From Coriobacteriia bacterium (GTDB lineage Bacteria > Actinomycetota > Coriobacteriia > Coriobacteriales > UBA8131): a DNA stretch of 64,000 nucleotides. The stretch is from positions 62,001-126,000 of the forward strand of contig WRHU01000003.1 of assembly GCA_009783085.1 (NCBI GenBank). Direction: 5' to 3'. The notes below the pieces were generated by a model that was not told the origin of the DNA, searched no databases, and worked only from the letters and a program-made list of their open reading frames with translations. Below, piece by piece: positions 18,366-27,383 of the stretch. Position 1 is the first letter of the stretch. Each line of letters begins with the position of its first letter. The position numbers and the translations under genes are program-made.

Positions 18366-20354
18366 ATGAGCTCAAAGTTTTCAACTCACAGCGCACTTTT
18401 TGCTGTGCAAAAAGCTCCAAAAACAAGTGCTCAAACCAAAAGCCAGACGCTTCTTCATGCGGGGTTCTTAAAGCGCACGCTCGCCATGCTTCTTGCGCTA
18501 ATTTTGGCATGTTCGGGCCTTATTGTTTTCCCAGCAGCTGCTTTTGCCGACGAGCCTGCTGAAATTGTTGTCATCTCTGAAGCAACGCAAGACGACGGCA
18601 TCGAAATCGACGACACAATTGAAAGCAGGGAAGACATTCGCGGCGCAAGCGACGCTGAGGCAAAAGATGATGAAGCAAGCGACGATGAAAAAATAGTTCC
18701 ACTTGCAAGTACTATCATTACTGACCCAACTACAAAAATCAACTACTATGTGTGGGGGGAATATGCTACCGTTTGTGGTTATGCAGGCAGCAATACGTCT
18801 TTGGATATTCCAGAAAAACTGGGCGGTTGTTTTATCGATTGTATCGAGCTTCCTCGAGGTAGTCTCAATTTGACCTCCCTCACGGTAAGCAAATGTACGG
18901 CACTTGGGTATCTGGATTGTGCTGACAACAAGCTCACTTCTCTTGATGTAAGCAAGAATAAGAAGCTTTGGTATTTGAAGTGCTCCGACAATTTATTAAC
19001 CACCCTAAATGTGAGTAGCAACCCTGATCTTTCCGAATTGTATTGTGACTACAACAAGCTAAAAACACTTAATCTAGGGAGCCTTTCCAATCTTGAATAT
19101 CTAGGCTGCTCCAGCAACGAACTCACCATGCTTGACGCAAGTAAAAGCACGGGGCTTTCCAGGCTAGCTTGTCACTCCAACAAGCTCACTTCTCTTGACG
19201 TAAGCAAGTTTCGTAAACTCGAAAATTTAGAATGTTCTTCGAACCAGATTTCCAGCATTAACGTGAGCAACAGCCCTGCGCTTACGAGTCTGTCTTGCAG
19301 CGAAAATCAGCTTACTGCACTCAATATAAGCAATAATCCCAGGCTCGCAAGCATCTACTGCAACAGCAACAAACTTTCTGCGCTTGACGCAAGCAAAAAT
19401 CCAGCCCTCCGCTTTCTTCAGTGTTCTACCAATCAAATCAAAGTGCTTGATATAGCCAAAAACAGTGCGCTTGAGTATCTGTATTGCGATGCCAACCAGA
19501 TTTCCGCACTCAATGTGGCTAACAAACCCAAATTACTAAGTCTTTCTTGCGGAGGCAACAAGCTCACCGAACTCGACGTAACTAGAAATGCTGAGCTTAG
19601 TTCGCTGGTGTGCGGAAGCAACAAACTTGCCGTACTTGATGTAAGCAAAAACGTCAAGCTAAAGTGGCTGCGCTGTCAGATCAACGAACTTACGGTTCTT
19701 GACATTAGCAAAAATGTACTATTGCAGCATCTGAGCTGTGAAGCCAACTATATTGTTGACATCTCAGCACTGGTAGCTTGGAGTAAGCAGCCTGGACACA
19801 CAGATTACTATACAGAACTGCAACACTCATTTACTGCTCCCACCATCACAGGAGATGCAGCCATTACGCTTACTGCTGGTTATGCGGCAACTACCAAGGC
19901 GTATGGCATAACTGGTGCTCCAGCGCCTCGGGTATCTTTGGTGGGCGCTCCTGCGGGGGTTACCATTGCTCAAAACGGCACTTTAACTATTCCAGCAGGA
20001 CTTAAGGCTGGAGCCTATAGCTTTAGCATTAAGGCCTTTGTTCAGGCGGCGCCAGCGACTAAGACAGTTAACCTTAAAGTCAATCAAAAACCTTCCATTA
20101 CAGGTGGCAAGTCCAAGGTTACCTTAAAGAAAAAATACAAAAAGACCACCGTTACCTTTAAGCTCAAAGGCTTTCCTGCACCTAAACTTACGATAAAAGC
20201 ACCTAAGAGCATTGCGAAAAAGATAACGATTTCCAAGACAGGCAAGCTCACCATCAAAAAGGGTATTAAGCCGGGAACCTACAAGGTAACCATTACGGCA
20301 AAGAACTCGAAAGGCAAGGCAACAAAGAAGATAACCATCAAGGTTAAAAAGTAG
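18366..20354 (+). CDS. Secreted leucine-rich-repeat protein with Lys-rich Ig-like C-terminus
   Basis: Signal peptide (LAMLLALILACSGLIVFPAAAFA); ~21-aa LRRs (LTSLDVSKNKKLWYLKCSDN...); no LPxTG seen. Confidence 0.85.
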   Translation: MSSKFSTHSALFAVQKAPKTSAQTKSQTLLHAGFLKRTLAMLLALILACSGLIVFPAAAFADEPAEIVVISEATQDDGIEIDDTIESREDIRGASDAEAKDDEASDDEKIVPLASTIITDPTTKINYYVWGEYATVCGYAGSNTSLDIPEKLGGCFIDCIELPRGSLNLTSLTVSKCTALGYLDCADNKLTSLDVSKNKKLWYLKCSDNLLTTLNVSSNPDLSELYCDYNKLKTLNLGSLSNLEYLGCSSNELTMLDASKSTGLSRLACHSNKLTSLDVSKFRKLENLECSSNQISSINVSNSPALTSLSCSENQLTALNISNNPRLASIYCNSNKLSALDASKNPALRFLQCSTNQIKVLDIAKNSALEYLYCDANQISALNVANKPKLLSLSCGGNKLTELDVTRNAELSSLVCGSNKLAVLDVSKNVKLKWLRCQINELTVLDISKNVLLQHLSCEANYIVDISALVAWSKQPGHTDYYTELQHSFTAPTITGDAAITLTAGYAATTKAYGITGAPAPRVSLVGAPAGVTIAQNGTLTIPAGLKAGAYSFSIKAFVQAAPATKTVNLKVNQKPSITGGKSKVTLKKKYKKTTVTFKLKGFPAPKLTIKAPKSIAKKITISKTGKLTIKKGIKPGTYKVTITAKNSKGKATKKITIKVKK

Positions 20355-20373
20355 AATAAAAATGGGCACCATG

Positions 20374-20497
20374 CCCATTAGAAGCACACAGAGCCCTTTG
20401 GTTGGGGTGATACTTCAGTTGTAGTTATGGAAAGTCGTCTATTGCTTTCGCTTAGGCGACTTTCGCACATTTGCCGTCTTGGGTTAATCTCGATGTC
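20374..20497 (+). ncRNA. Two-hairpin RNA-like repeat element, copy A
   Basis: Homologous to 46815-46940; hairpin 1 20381-20416, hairpin 2 20430-20464 (12-bp stem). Confidence 0.45.
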
Positions 20498-20647
20498 AAA
20501 TCTCAGCCAGTTTTTACGTGGCGATTAAGAAAATCAAAAAAACTCACTTTTCTCTTGCACTTTAGTACAGTAGTGTGATAAAGTGTTACGAAAGCACTGT
20601 AAAATGCTTTATACTACTAACAAGAAAAGGCAAGAGGAAAGGAACCT

Positions 20648-21829
20648 ATGATGCTCCCGGTTACTCCGCGTGGCTTTAAGGACGTGCTTCCTGAGGAGGC
20701 TCGTTGGCGCGAGAACATAACTACCAAGGTCAAGCAGGCCTTTGAGCTGTGGGGTTACGCTCCCATCGAAACGCCCACGCTTGAGGTACTTGAAGTGCTT
20801 GAACAAGGTGGCGTACTGCCAGAAAAGCCTTTTAGGCTCTTTGATACCGACAATGAGCTGCTGGTGTTGCGCCCTGACGTTACTTTGCCGGTCGCACGTA
20901 TGGTGGCTTCTCGACTTGACGCACAAACCTTGCCTCTGCGTTTTAGGTATGTCCACCGGGTCTTTCGCGAGGAGGAATCGCTTAGAGCGGCCGCTCGCGA
21001 ATATACTCAGATTGGCGTGGAGTCTCTTGGTATGGTGGGGCCCGCCGCTGACGCTGAAGTCCTCCTCTTGTTCATAGATGCGCTCAACGCCTGTGGGCTC
21101 AAGGACTTTACCGTTGCTTTTTGCACGGTTGGCGTTTTGTGCGAATTGCTTACGGCAGCACAAGCTGCAAATAACCTTAACGAACAGTGGGTTGAGCAAG
21201 TGCTTGCGGCGTTTCATGCCTCCAACCTTGTTGCCATCGACCAGCTTACTTCAAGCGAGCGCATAAACGAGCGTTATGGCTCGGTCATTCGCACCTTGGG
21301 CACTATAAACGGAGGCAGGGAGGCTATCGAAAAGGTTCGTTCTCTCGTCGAGCCCCTTGGCTGTCTTGATGGTCTTGATGAGCTTATGGCAACGTGGGAC
21401 ATTGTCGAAGGACTTGGTTATTCCGATAAGGCACGCATTGATTTTTCGGTAATGAGCACCTTTGACTATTACACAGGACTGGTTATCGAAGCCTATGCCC
21501 CAGGCGTGGGCACGGCCATTGGAACAGGCGGGCGCTACGACACGATGCTTGAGGCTTACGGAAAAAGTGCTCCGGCAGCTGGCTTTGCCTTTTGTTTAGA
21601 GTCGGTCATGCACGCTCTGCTTGCTCAAGGCTGCACCGACACAACATCTGAGGATGACGCAGCTGCCTGCGTTGAGTTGGCGTTTCCTGCCTTTGAGAGC
21701 GAACAGAACGCAAGCGATGCAGGTGCAAAAGACGCGACCGCAAAAACCATCGAAATCTTTCAAGAGGCCCTCTCTTTGAGAGCTCAGGGCACACCAGCCG
21801 TTTTGAATATGCCAAGGAGAAGTTTATGA
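20648..21829 (+). CDS. hisZ: ATP phosphoribosyltransferase regulatory subunit HisZ
   Basis: HisRS-like PRGFKDVLPEEARWRENI, YVHRVFREEESLRAAAREYTQIGVESLG, next to short-form hisG. Confidence 0.88.
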   Translation: MMLPVTPRGFKDVLPEEARWRENITTKVKQAFELWGYAPIETPTLEVLEVLEQGGVLPEKPFRLFDTDNELLVLRPDVTLPVARMVASRLDAQTLPLRFRYVHRVFREEESLRAAAREYTQIGVESLGMVGPAADAEVLLLFIDALNACGLKDFTVAFCTVGVLCELLTAAQAANNLNEQWVEQVLAAFHASNLVAIDQLTSSERINERYGSVIRTLGTINGGREAIEKVRSLVEPLGCLDGLDELMATWDIVEGLGYSDKARIDFSVMSTFDYYTGLVIEAYAPGVGTAIGTGGRYDTMLEAYGKSAPAAGFAFCLESVMHALLAQGCTDTTSEDDAAACVELAFPAFESEQNASDAGAKDATAKTIEIFQEALSLRAQGTPAVLNMPRRSL

Positions 21830-22479
21830 GATCGCTAAAACTTGCTGTTCCAAAAGGAGCACTGTTTGAGGAAAGCGTAGCGGTGCTTAAGGCTGCTGGG
21901 CTTGACGTAGAAGGTCTGCGCAACCCAGGTCGTCAGTTGGTAATTGCTGCAAAAGATGTCGAGTATTACATCGTGCGCCCTACCGATGCTCCCGTTTTTG
22001 CTGCCCACGGTGGTGTTGACGCTGCATTATGCGGCAGAGATTCTTTGTTGGAGGCAGCACTGGAGGTAGTTGAACTGGTTGACTTAGGTTACGGAGCTTG
22101 TCGTTTTGTGGTAGCTGAACCCGCCGCCGCTGCCGAGCGTGCCGATGACACCTACGCACGTCTTGGCGTGTTGCGGGTTGCTACAAAATACCCCCGCATT
22201 ACGGCGGCCTATTATGACCAAATAGGCGTTCAGGTAGAAATTGTTAAAATGCATGGCAATATAGAACTCGCACCGTTGTGTGGCATGGCAGACCGCATTG
22301 TGGATATTACTGCGACCGGCACCACGCTGCGCGAGAATAACCTCGTTATTGTTGACGAGGTACTGCAGTCAACGGCTCGTTTTGTTGGAAACCCTGCAAG
22401 TGTGCGCACTGACCCAAGGGTTCGAGAGCTTGCAGAAAAGCTCACCGCATCGTGCGTTGATAAAAACAGACCATCTTGA
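21826..22479 (+). CDS. hisG: ATP phosphoribosyltransferase (short form)
   Basis: LAVPKGALFEESVAVLKAAG, VATKYPRITAAYY, DIVDITATGTTLRENNL-like. Confidence 0.95.
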   Translation: MRSLKLAVPKGALFEESVAVLKAAGLDVEGLRNPGRQLVIAAKDVEYYIVRPTDAPVFAAHGGVDAALCGRDSLLEAALEVVELVDLGYGACRFVVAEPAAAAERADDTYARLGVLRVATKYPRITAAYYDQIGVQVEIVKMHGNIELAPLCGMADRIVDITATGTTLRENNLVIVDEVLQSTARFVGNPASVRTDPRVRELAEKLTASCVDKNRPS

Positions 22480-22492
22480 TTAAGGAGAATTT

Positions 22493-23821
22493 ATGCGTAT
22501 CGTAACGCTTGCTCCCTCGGAAGCACCGAGTTTAGAAACCCTGCAACGTAGCACCTCTTTTGATGCCGAGGTGCAAACAACGGTTGCCGAAATAATTGAA
22601 AACGTTCGCACGCAAGGCGATGAGGCATTATTTGCCTACACTGAGCAGTTTGACAAGGTAAGGCTTGAGGAAACTCGCTTGCCCGAGGCTGCGACTGTAC
22701 AGGCGCTCCGCAAGGTGAGCAGAAGTGTGACGGTGGCATTGGAGCAGGCAGCAAAAAACATTACTGCTTATCACGAGCAGCAGATGGAGAAAAGCTGGTT
22801 TGAAACACGCCGTGATGGCTCGGTAGTGGGCAGCAAGATAACGCCGCTTGAAAGCGTTGGTATCTACGTGCCTGGTGGCAGAGCTTTGTATCCCTCAACC
22901 GTGCTTATGAATGCCATTCCTGCCCGCATTGCTGGCGTGCGTCGCATTGTTATGTGTACGCCTCCGCGCCAAGATGGCAGCATTGACCCTGTTATTCTCG
23001 CAGCGGCTCAAATTGCAGGTGTTACTGAGATACACGCTGTTGGTGGGGCTCAGGCTATCGCTGCGCTTGCGTATGGAACACAAAGCATAGCCGCAGTTAA
23101 CAAAATAACGGGTCCGGGCAATGCGTATGTTGCCGCCGCCAAACGTCAGGTTGCTGGCGATGTTGGAATCGACATGATTGCTGGCCCGTCCGAGGTTTTG
23201 GTGCTCGCCGACGACACAGCAGAGCCTGCACTTATCGCCATTGACCTGATGGCGCAAGCAGAACACGACCCGCAAGCGGCGTGCTATTTTGTTACCACGG
23301 ACGAAAGCCTTGTAGAGGAAGTGCTTGAGGAGATACAAGAGTTTCTTATTGACTCTCCGCGTGCTGAAATTACCAAAGAAAGCCTTGACAACAATGGCGT
23401 AATTTTTGTTGCCCCAGACCTCCAAACGGCTTTACTCGCGGTTAACACCATTGCGCCTGAGCATCTTGAAGTGCAAATGGAAAACCCCTTTGACCTGCTC
23501 GGGCTCATTGATAATGCAGGAGCAATTTTTCTCGGGCCGTGGACGCCTGAGAGTGTGGGAGATTACGTCGCTGGGCCCAATCACACGCTACCCACGAGCA
23601 GCACGGCACGCTTTTCGTCGCCCCTTTCGGTCAATGACTTTCTCAAGCGTTCAAGCATTATCAGCTACACCTATGCTGCGCTTAAAAAAGATGCAGAAAC
23701 TATCACCACGCTTGCCGAGTGTGAGGGTTTGTGGGCACACGGCAAGGCAGCTCGCGCACGGTTTGAGCTACTAGAAAATAGGGAAGAAAACGAGGTTGAA
23801 AACGACAAGGCGGACGAATAA
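22493..23821 (+). CDS. hisD: Histidinol dehydrogenase
   Basis: GIYVPGGRALYPSTVLMNAIPA, KITGPGNAYVAAAKRQVAGDVGIDMIAGPSEVLV. Confidence 0.97.
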   Translation: MRIVTLAPSEAPSLETLQRSTSFDAEVQTTVAEIIENVRTQGDEALFAYTEQFDKVRLEETRLPEAATVQALRKVSRSVTVALEQAAKNITAYHEQQMEKSWFETRRDGSVVGSKITPLESVGIYVPGGRALYPSTVLMNAIPARIAGVRRIVMCTPPRQDGSIDPVILAAAQIAGVTEIHAVGGAQAIAALAYGTQSIAAVNKITGPGNAYVAAAKRQVAGDVGIDMIAGPSEVLVLADDTAEPALIAIDLMAQAEHDPQAACYFVTTDESLVEEVLEEIQEFLIDSPRAEITKESLDNNGVIFVAPDLQTALLAVNTIAPEHLEVQMENPFDLLGLIDNAGAIFLGPWTPESVGDYVAGPNHTLPTSSTARFSSPLSVNDFLKRSSIISYTYAALKKDAETITTLAECEGLWAHGKAARARFELLENREENEVENDKADE

Positions 23822-23874
23822 TAGAAGAGCAAACTCTTTGGAAGCCCGCACAGAAAGAATAGAAAGGAAACAGC

Positions 23875-24462
23875 ATGAGAGAAACTCACATAGAACGTGA
23901 AACAAACGAAACCAAAATTGTGTGCACCCTAGCCCTTGACGGAACGGGCGAGGTTGCCGTTGAAACGGGCATTCCCTTCTTTGACCACATGCTTTCTGCC
24001 TTGGGACGGCATGGGCAGTTTGATATGCGTATCGAAGCTCACGGCGATTTAGAGGTTGATGCGCACCACACCGTTGAAGACGTAGGCATTGTGCTTGGAC
24101 AAGCAATTGCGCAAAGCCTGGGAGAAAAGGCGGGCATCACCCGGTTTGGCTGTGCTTTTGTTCCGATGGACGAAGCGCTGGTTATGGCCTCAGTCGACAT
24201 CAGCGGACGCGGTCAGCTGCACTGGGACGTGGAGCTGCCCATCGAGTTTATCGGCACCTTTGATACGAGCCTGTTCAAAGAGTTTCTTATTGCGCTGGCT
24301 ACCAATGCTGGTATGACTCTGCACGTCCGCTCGATTGCCGGAGAAAATGCGCATCACATCATAGAGGCGGCGGCAAAGGCAACGGCACGGGTCTTACGCA
24401 CCGCACTTTCAATTGACCCCCGCAATGCAGGGCAAATACCTTCCACTAAGGGCGTGCTGTAA
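23875..24462 (+). CDS. hisB: Imidazoleglycerol-phosphate dehydratase
   Basis: GIPFFDHMLSALGRHGQFD, DAHHTVEDVGIVLGQA, IPSTKGVL. Confidence 0.97.
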   Translation: MRETHIERETNETKIVCTLALDGTGEVAVETGIPFFDHMLSALGRHGQFDMRIEAHGDLEVDAHHTVEDVGIVLGQAIAQSLGEKAGITRFGCAFVPMDEALVMASVDISGRGQLHWDVELPIEFIGTFDTSLFKEFLIALATNAGMTLHVRSIAGENAHHIIEAAAKATARVLRTALSIDPRNAGQIPSTKGVL

Positions 24463-25223
24463 TGTATCTCTTGCCAGCAATTGACCTGCTAGACGGAAGG
24501 GCAGTGCGTCTTGCCAAGGGCGACTACAATGCCGTTACTGTCTACAACGAAAATCCCGTAGCGCAGGCGGAGCAATTTGCCGAGCAGGGCGCAGAGTGGA
24601 TTCACGTTGTTGATCTCGACGGCGCGCGCACGGGCACGCCGCACAACACAGCTCTTATCGAGGCGATTATCTCGGCAACGGGGCTTAACATAGAGGTTGG
24701 CGGGGGAGTGCGCTCGCTTGCCACCATTGAACACTTACTCAACGCAGGTGCGAAGCGTGTTGTGTTGGGCACAAAACTGATTGTTGATCCAGATTTTGCG
24801 CGCGAGGCCTGCAAGCAATTTGGCGAGGCTATTTGTGCCGGCGTTGACGCACGTGGCGGCGAAGTTGCCATTGAAGGCTGGCGCGAAGGAGCGGGTGTTC
24901 CTGCCGAGGAACTGGTAGGCGAGCTTGCCTCATGGGGCATTCGTCATCTGGTATATACCGACATAGCACGCGACGGTATGCAAACGGGAATCGATGCTTT
25001 AGCCTACGAGGCCTTAGCGCGCAGAGCAGGATTTCCGGTTATTGCTTCGGGCGGTGTTTCTACGCTCGATGACCTCCGTGCCTTGTGCGCTTTGCCAAGT
25101 GGCTGCATTGAGGGAGTTATTGCCGGACGTGCTTTGTATGAAGGTTCGTTTACGGTTGCAGAAGCGGTTAAGCTTTTGTACGAGGAGATGCAATCGGCAC
25201 TTTGCTGCGATACTTGTTTTTAG
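24462..25223 (+). CDS. hisA: ProFAR isomerase
   Basis: LLPAIDLLDGRAVRLAKGDY, VGGGVRSL, VIASGGVSTLDDL; TAATG overlap with hisB. Confidence 0.93.
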   Translation: MYLLPAIDLLDGRAVRLAKGDYNAVTVYNENPVAQAEQFAEQGAEWIHVVDLDGARTGTPHNTALIEAIISATGLNIEVGGGVRSLATIEHLLNAGAKRVVLGTKLIVDPDFAREACKQFGEAICAGVDARGGEVAIEGWREGAGVPAEELVGELASWGIRHLVYTDIARDGMQTGIDALAYEALARRAGFPVIASGGVSTLDDLRALCALPSGCIEGVIAGRALYEGSFTVAEAVKLLYEEMQSALCCDTCF

Positions 25224-25251
25224 TGATGGAATGTTTGGAATACAAAAAAAC

Positions 25252-25275
25252 TTCGTACTTTTTAAAAAGTACGAA
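25252..25275. promoter_or_regulatory. Perfect 24-bp palindrome in hisA-hisF gap
   Basis: TTCGTACTTTTTAAAAAGTACGAA. Confidence 0.7.
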
Positions 25276-25294
25276 AAAAACGAAAGGATAAAAA

Positions 25295-26080
25295 ATGTCG
25301 TTTAAGCGAGTCATACCCTGTCTTGATGTAAAGGGTGGCAGGGTTGTCAAAGGGGTAAACTTTGTCAATTTGCGTGACGCTGGTGACCCCGTTGAGCTGG
25401 CAGCCGCCTATGATAAGGCTGGTGCCGACGAAGTGGTTTTCTTGGATATTGCTGCTACCAACGAGGAGCGTGCCACTACGATAGAAATGGCAGCGCGTGC
25501 CAAACAAGAGGTGAGCATTCCGTATGCTGTGGGAGGTGGTTTTAGGGATTTGGAGGGTATTGGCGCCATGCTCAAGGCGGGCGCAGATAAGGTTTCCATA
25601 AACACGGCTGCGTTTAAGAACCCGGAGCTGCTCAAGCAGGCTGCTCAGTTGTATGGCTCCCAGGCGGTTGTTTGCGCCATTGACGTAAAGCAGGCCGTGA
25701 GCTCACTTGGGCAAGCGCCCGACAAGTGGACGGTTCTTACTAACGGCGGAGAAGTTGATACCGGCGTTGATGTTATTGAGTGGGCTCAGGCGGCGGCGCG
25801 CTACGGCGCGGGCGAGATATTGCTCACTTCGCTTGATAGAGATGGCACCAAAGATGGCTATGATCTTGCGTTGACCCGCGCCGTAGCGCGCGCTGTTGAC
25901 GTTCCCGTCGTTGCCTCTGGTGGTGTTGGGCGTATTGAGCACTTTGCTGAAGGTATTCTTGAGGGAGAGGCAGATGCCGTATTGGCGGCCAGTGTCTTTC
26001 ACTTTGGTGAGCTGACTATTCGTGAAGTCAAAGAATATATGGCAGCGCAAGGTATTTCGGTGCGCCTGCCCACCATATAG
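25295..26080 (+). CDS. hisF: Imidazole glycerol phosphate synthase subunit HisF
   Basis: [50 protein letters not shown]. Confidence 0.97.
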   Translation: MSFKRVIPCLDVKGGRVVKGVNFVNLRDAGDPVELAAAYDKAGADEVVFLDIAATNEERATTIEMAARAKQEVSIPYAVGGGFRDLEGIGAMLKAGADKVSINTAAFKNPELLKQAAQLYGSQAVVCAIDVKQAVSSLGQAPDKWTVLTNGGEVDTGVDVIEWAQAAARYGAGEILLTSLDRDGTKDGYDLALTRAVARAVDVPVVASGGVGRIEHFAEGILEGEADAVLAASVFHFGELTIREVKEYMAAQGISVRLPTI

Positions 26081-26122
26081 TTATTTCGGCATGAAGCGAA
26101 GCAGTATAAAAAAGGATTCTCT

Positions 26123-26515
26123 ATGAAAGAACTATTAGACAAATTGCGTTTTAACGAACAAGGGCTTATCCCTGCCATCGTGCAGCAATACGACACAGGC
26201 GAGGTCTTGATGATGGCATACCAAAACAAGGAAGCTCTTGAGCTTACCCTTAGCACCAAGACTACGTGGTTTTGGAGCCGCTCACGAGGAGAACTCTGGA
26301 ACAAGGGTGCCACAAGCGGCAATATCCAAAAGCTGGCAGATATTCGCTTTGACTGCGACGCCGATTGTCTGCTTCTTTTGGTAGACAGTCCTGGCCCTGC
26401 TTGTCACACAGGCGAGCGCAGCTGCTTTTTTCGCCCGCTTGACGCACCAAGGCCAAACGCACAAGAACCAAGCGCACAAACATCAGGCTCACAAGCACAG
26501 TCCGAGGAAGGATAA
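26123..26515 (+). CDS. hisI: Phosphoribosyl-AMP cyclohydrolase
   Basis: [55 protein letters not shown]. Confidence 0.95.
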   Translation: MKELLDKLRFNEQGLIPAIVQQYDTGEVLMMAYQNKEALELTLSTKTTWFWSRSRGELWNKGATSGNIQKLADIRFDCDADCLLLLVDSPGPACHTGERSCFFRPLDAPRPNAQEPSAQTSGSQAQSEEG

Positions 26516-26518
26516 CTC

Positions 26519-26836
26519 ATGGGAGAGAGAACTGCCAACGTAGTGCCCGGAAACATCGGCGAAACACTTACCGAGCTGGCTGCGCTTATCGCCCAGCGCC
26601 GCAAGGAGCTTCCCGAGAATTCCTACACCACCAAGCTCTTTACTGAGCCTGTCGACTACGTCTTAAAAAAGCTCAATGAGGAGTCTTTAGAGCTTGCGCT
26701 TGCCATAAAAGACGATGATTTTGAACACATTCGCTATGAGGCCGCCGACCTCGTTTATCACCTTTTAGTAGCGCTTGAACGCTCAGAGGTGTCGCTGGAG
26801 GAGCTTGCGGGGGAGCTCAACGCCCGCAGACACTAA
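26519..26836 (+). CDS. hisE: Phosphoribosyl-ATP pyrophosphatase
   Basis: LAALIAQRRKELPENSYTTKLF, KKLNEESLELALA, YEAADLVYHLLVAL. Confidence 0.95.
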   Translation: MGERTANVVPGNIGETLTELAALIAQRRKELPENSYTTKLFTEPVDYVLKKLNEESLELALAIKDDDFEHIRYEAADLVYHLLVALERSEVSLEELAGELNARRH

Positions 26837-26890
26837 TTTTGCTGTACAATAAAGCACAATAACCGTATTTTGGCAGGTGGGTGATTTATT

Positions 26891-27313
26891 GTGTCACAAA
26901 AGAAACAGACCCCAAACGTTTCTGCGTCAAAGGAGCAGTCTGCTCTCGACGATGAAACAACGGGACGCTATGCTTATGAGAGCGAAAATGAGAAAGAGAG
27001 CGAAAACGAGGCTTTGAGCTGGGATGTTGATGAAAGCGACGTAATCCGCATTGGCGAGAGCACTGCGGCTCAGTCAGAAACTTCAGAGCCCGAGCGCGAC
27101 AAACAAAGCGCAAAACGACGCAAGCACGTAGAGGACAAAGACGATGTGTTAATGCATAGCGTTGAGGAGAAAAGCGATTTTGTTGCAGACGACGACGCAG
27201 AAGAGGACGAGATTCCGTTTCCGCTTGCACAAAAAATCATTTTTGGTCTTTGTTTGCTCGGCGTAGTCGCTGCTGTTGTTTATATTGCAAACTACTTTTT
27301 GAAATTTGTTTAG
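26891..27313 (+). CDS. Hypothetical acidic protein with one C-terminal TM segment
   Basis: Acidic N-terminus; IIFGLCLLGVVAAVVYIANYF. Confidence 0.5.
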   Translation: MSQKKQTPNVSASKEQSALDDETTGRYAYESENEKESENEALSWDVDESDVIRIGESTAAQSETSEPERDKQSAKRRKHVEDKDDVLMHSVEEKSDFVADDDAEEDEIPFPLAQKIIFGLCLLGVVAAVVYIANYFLKFV

Positions 27314-27383
27314 AAGTTTTAGCGGGCATTTGCGTAAAGCGAGGGTTTATCCCGCCCAATGAAAAGAACAGGCTGAGGAGCTA

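Noticed and set aside
20530-20640. Possible T-box or his regulator leader upstream of hisZ
   Set aside because: Some dyad symmetry (TAGTACAGTAGTG / CACTGTAAA) and -10-like sequences, but no T-box core motif recognised; insufficient evidence.
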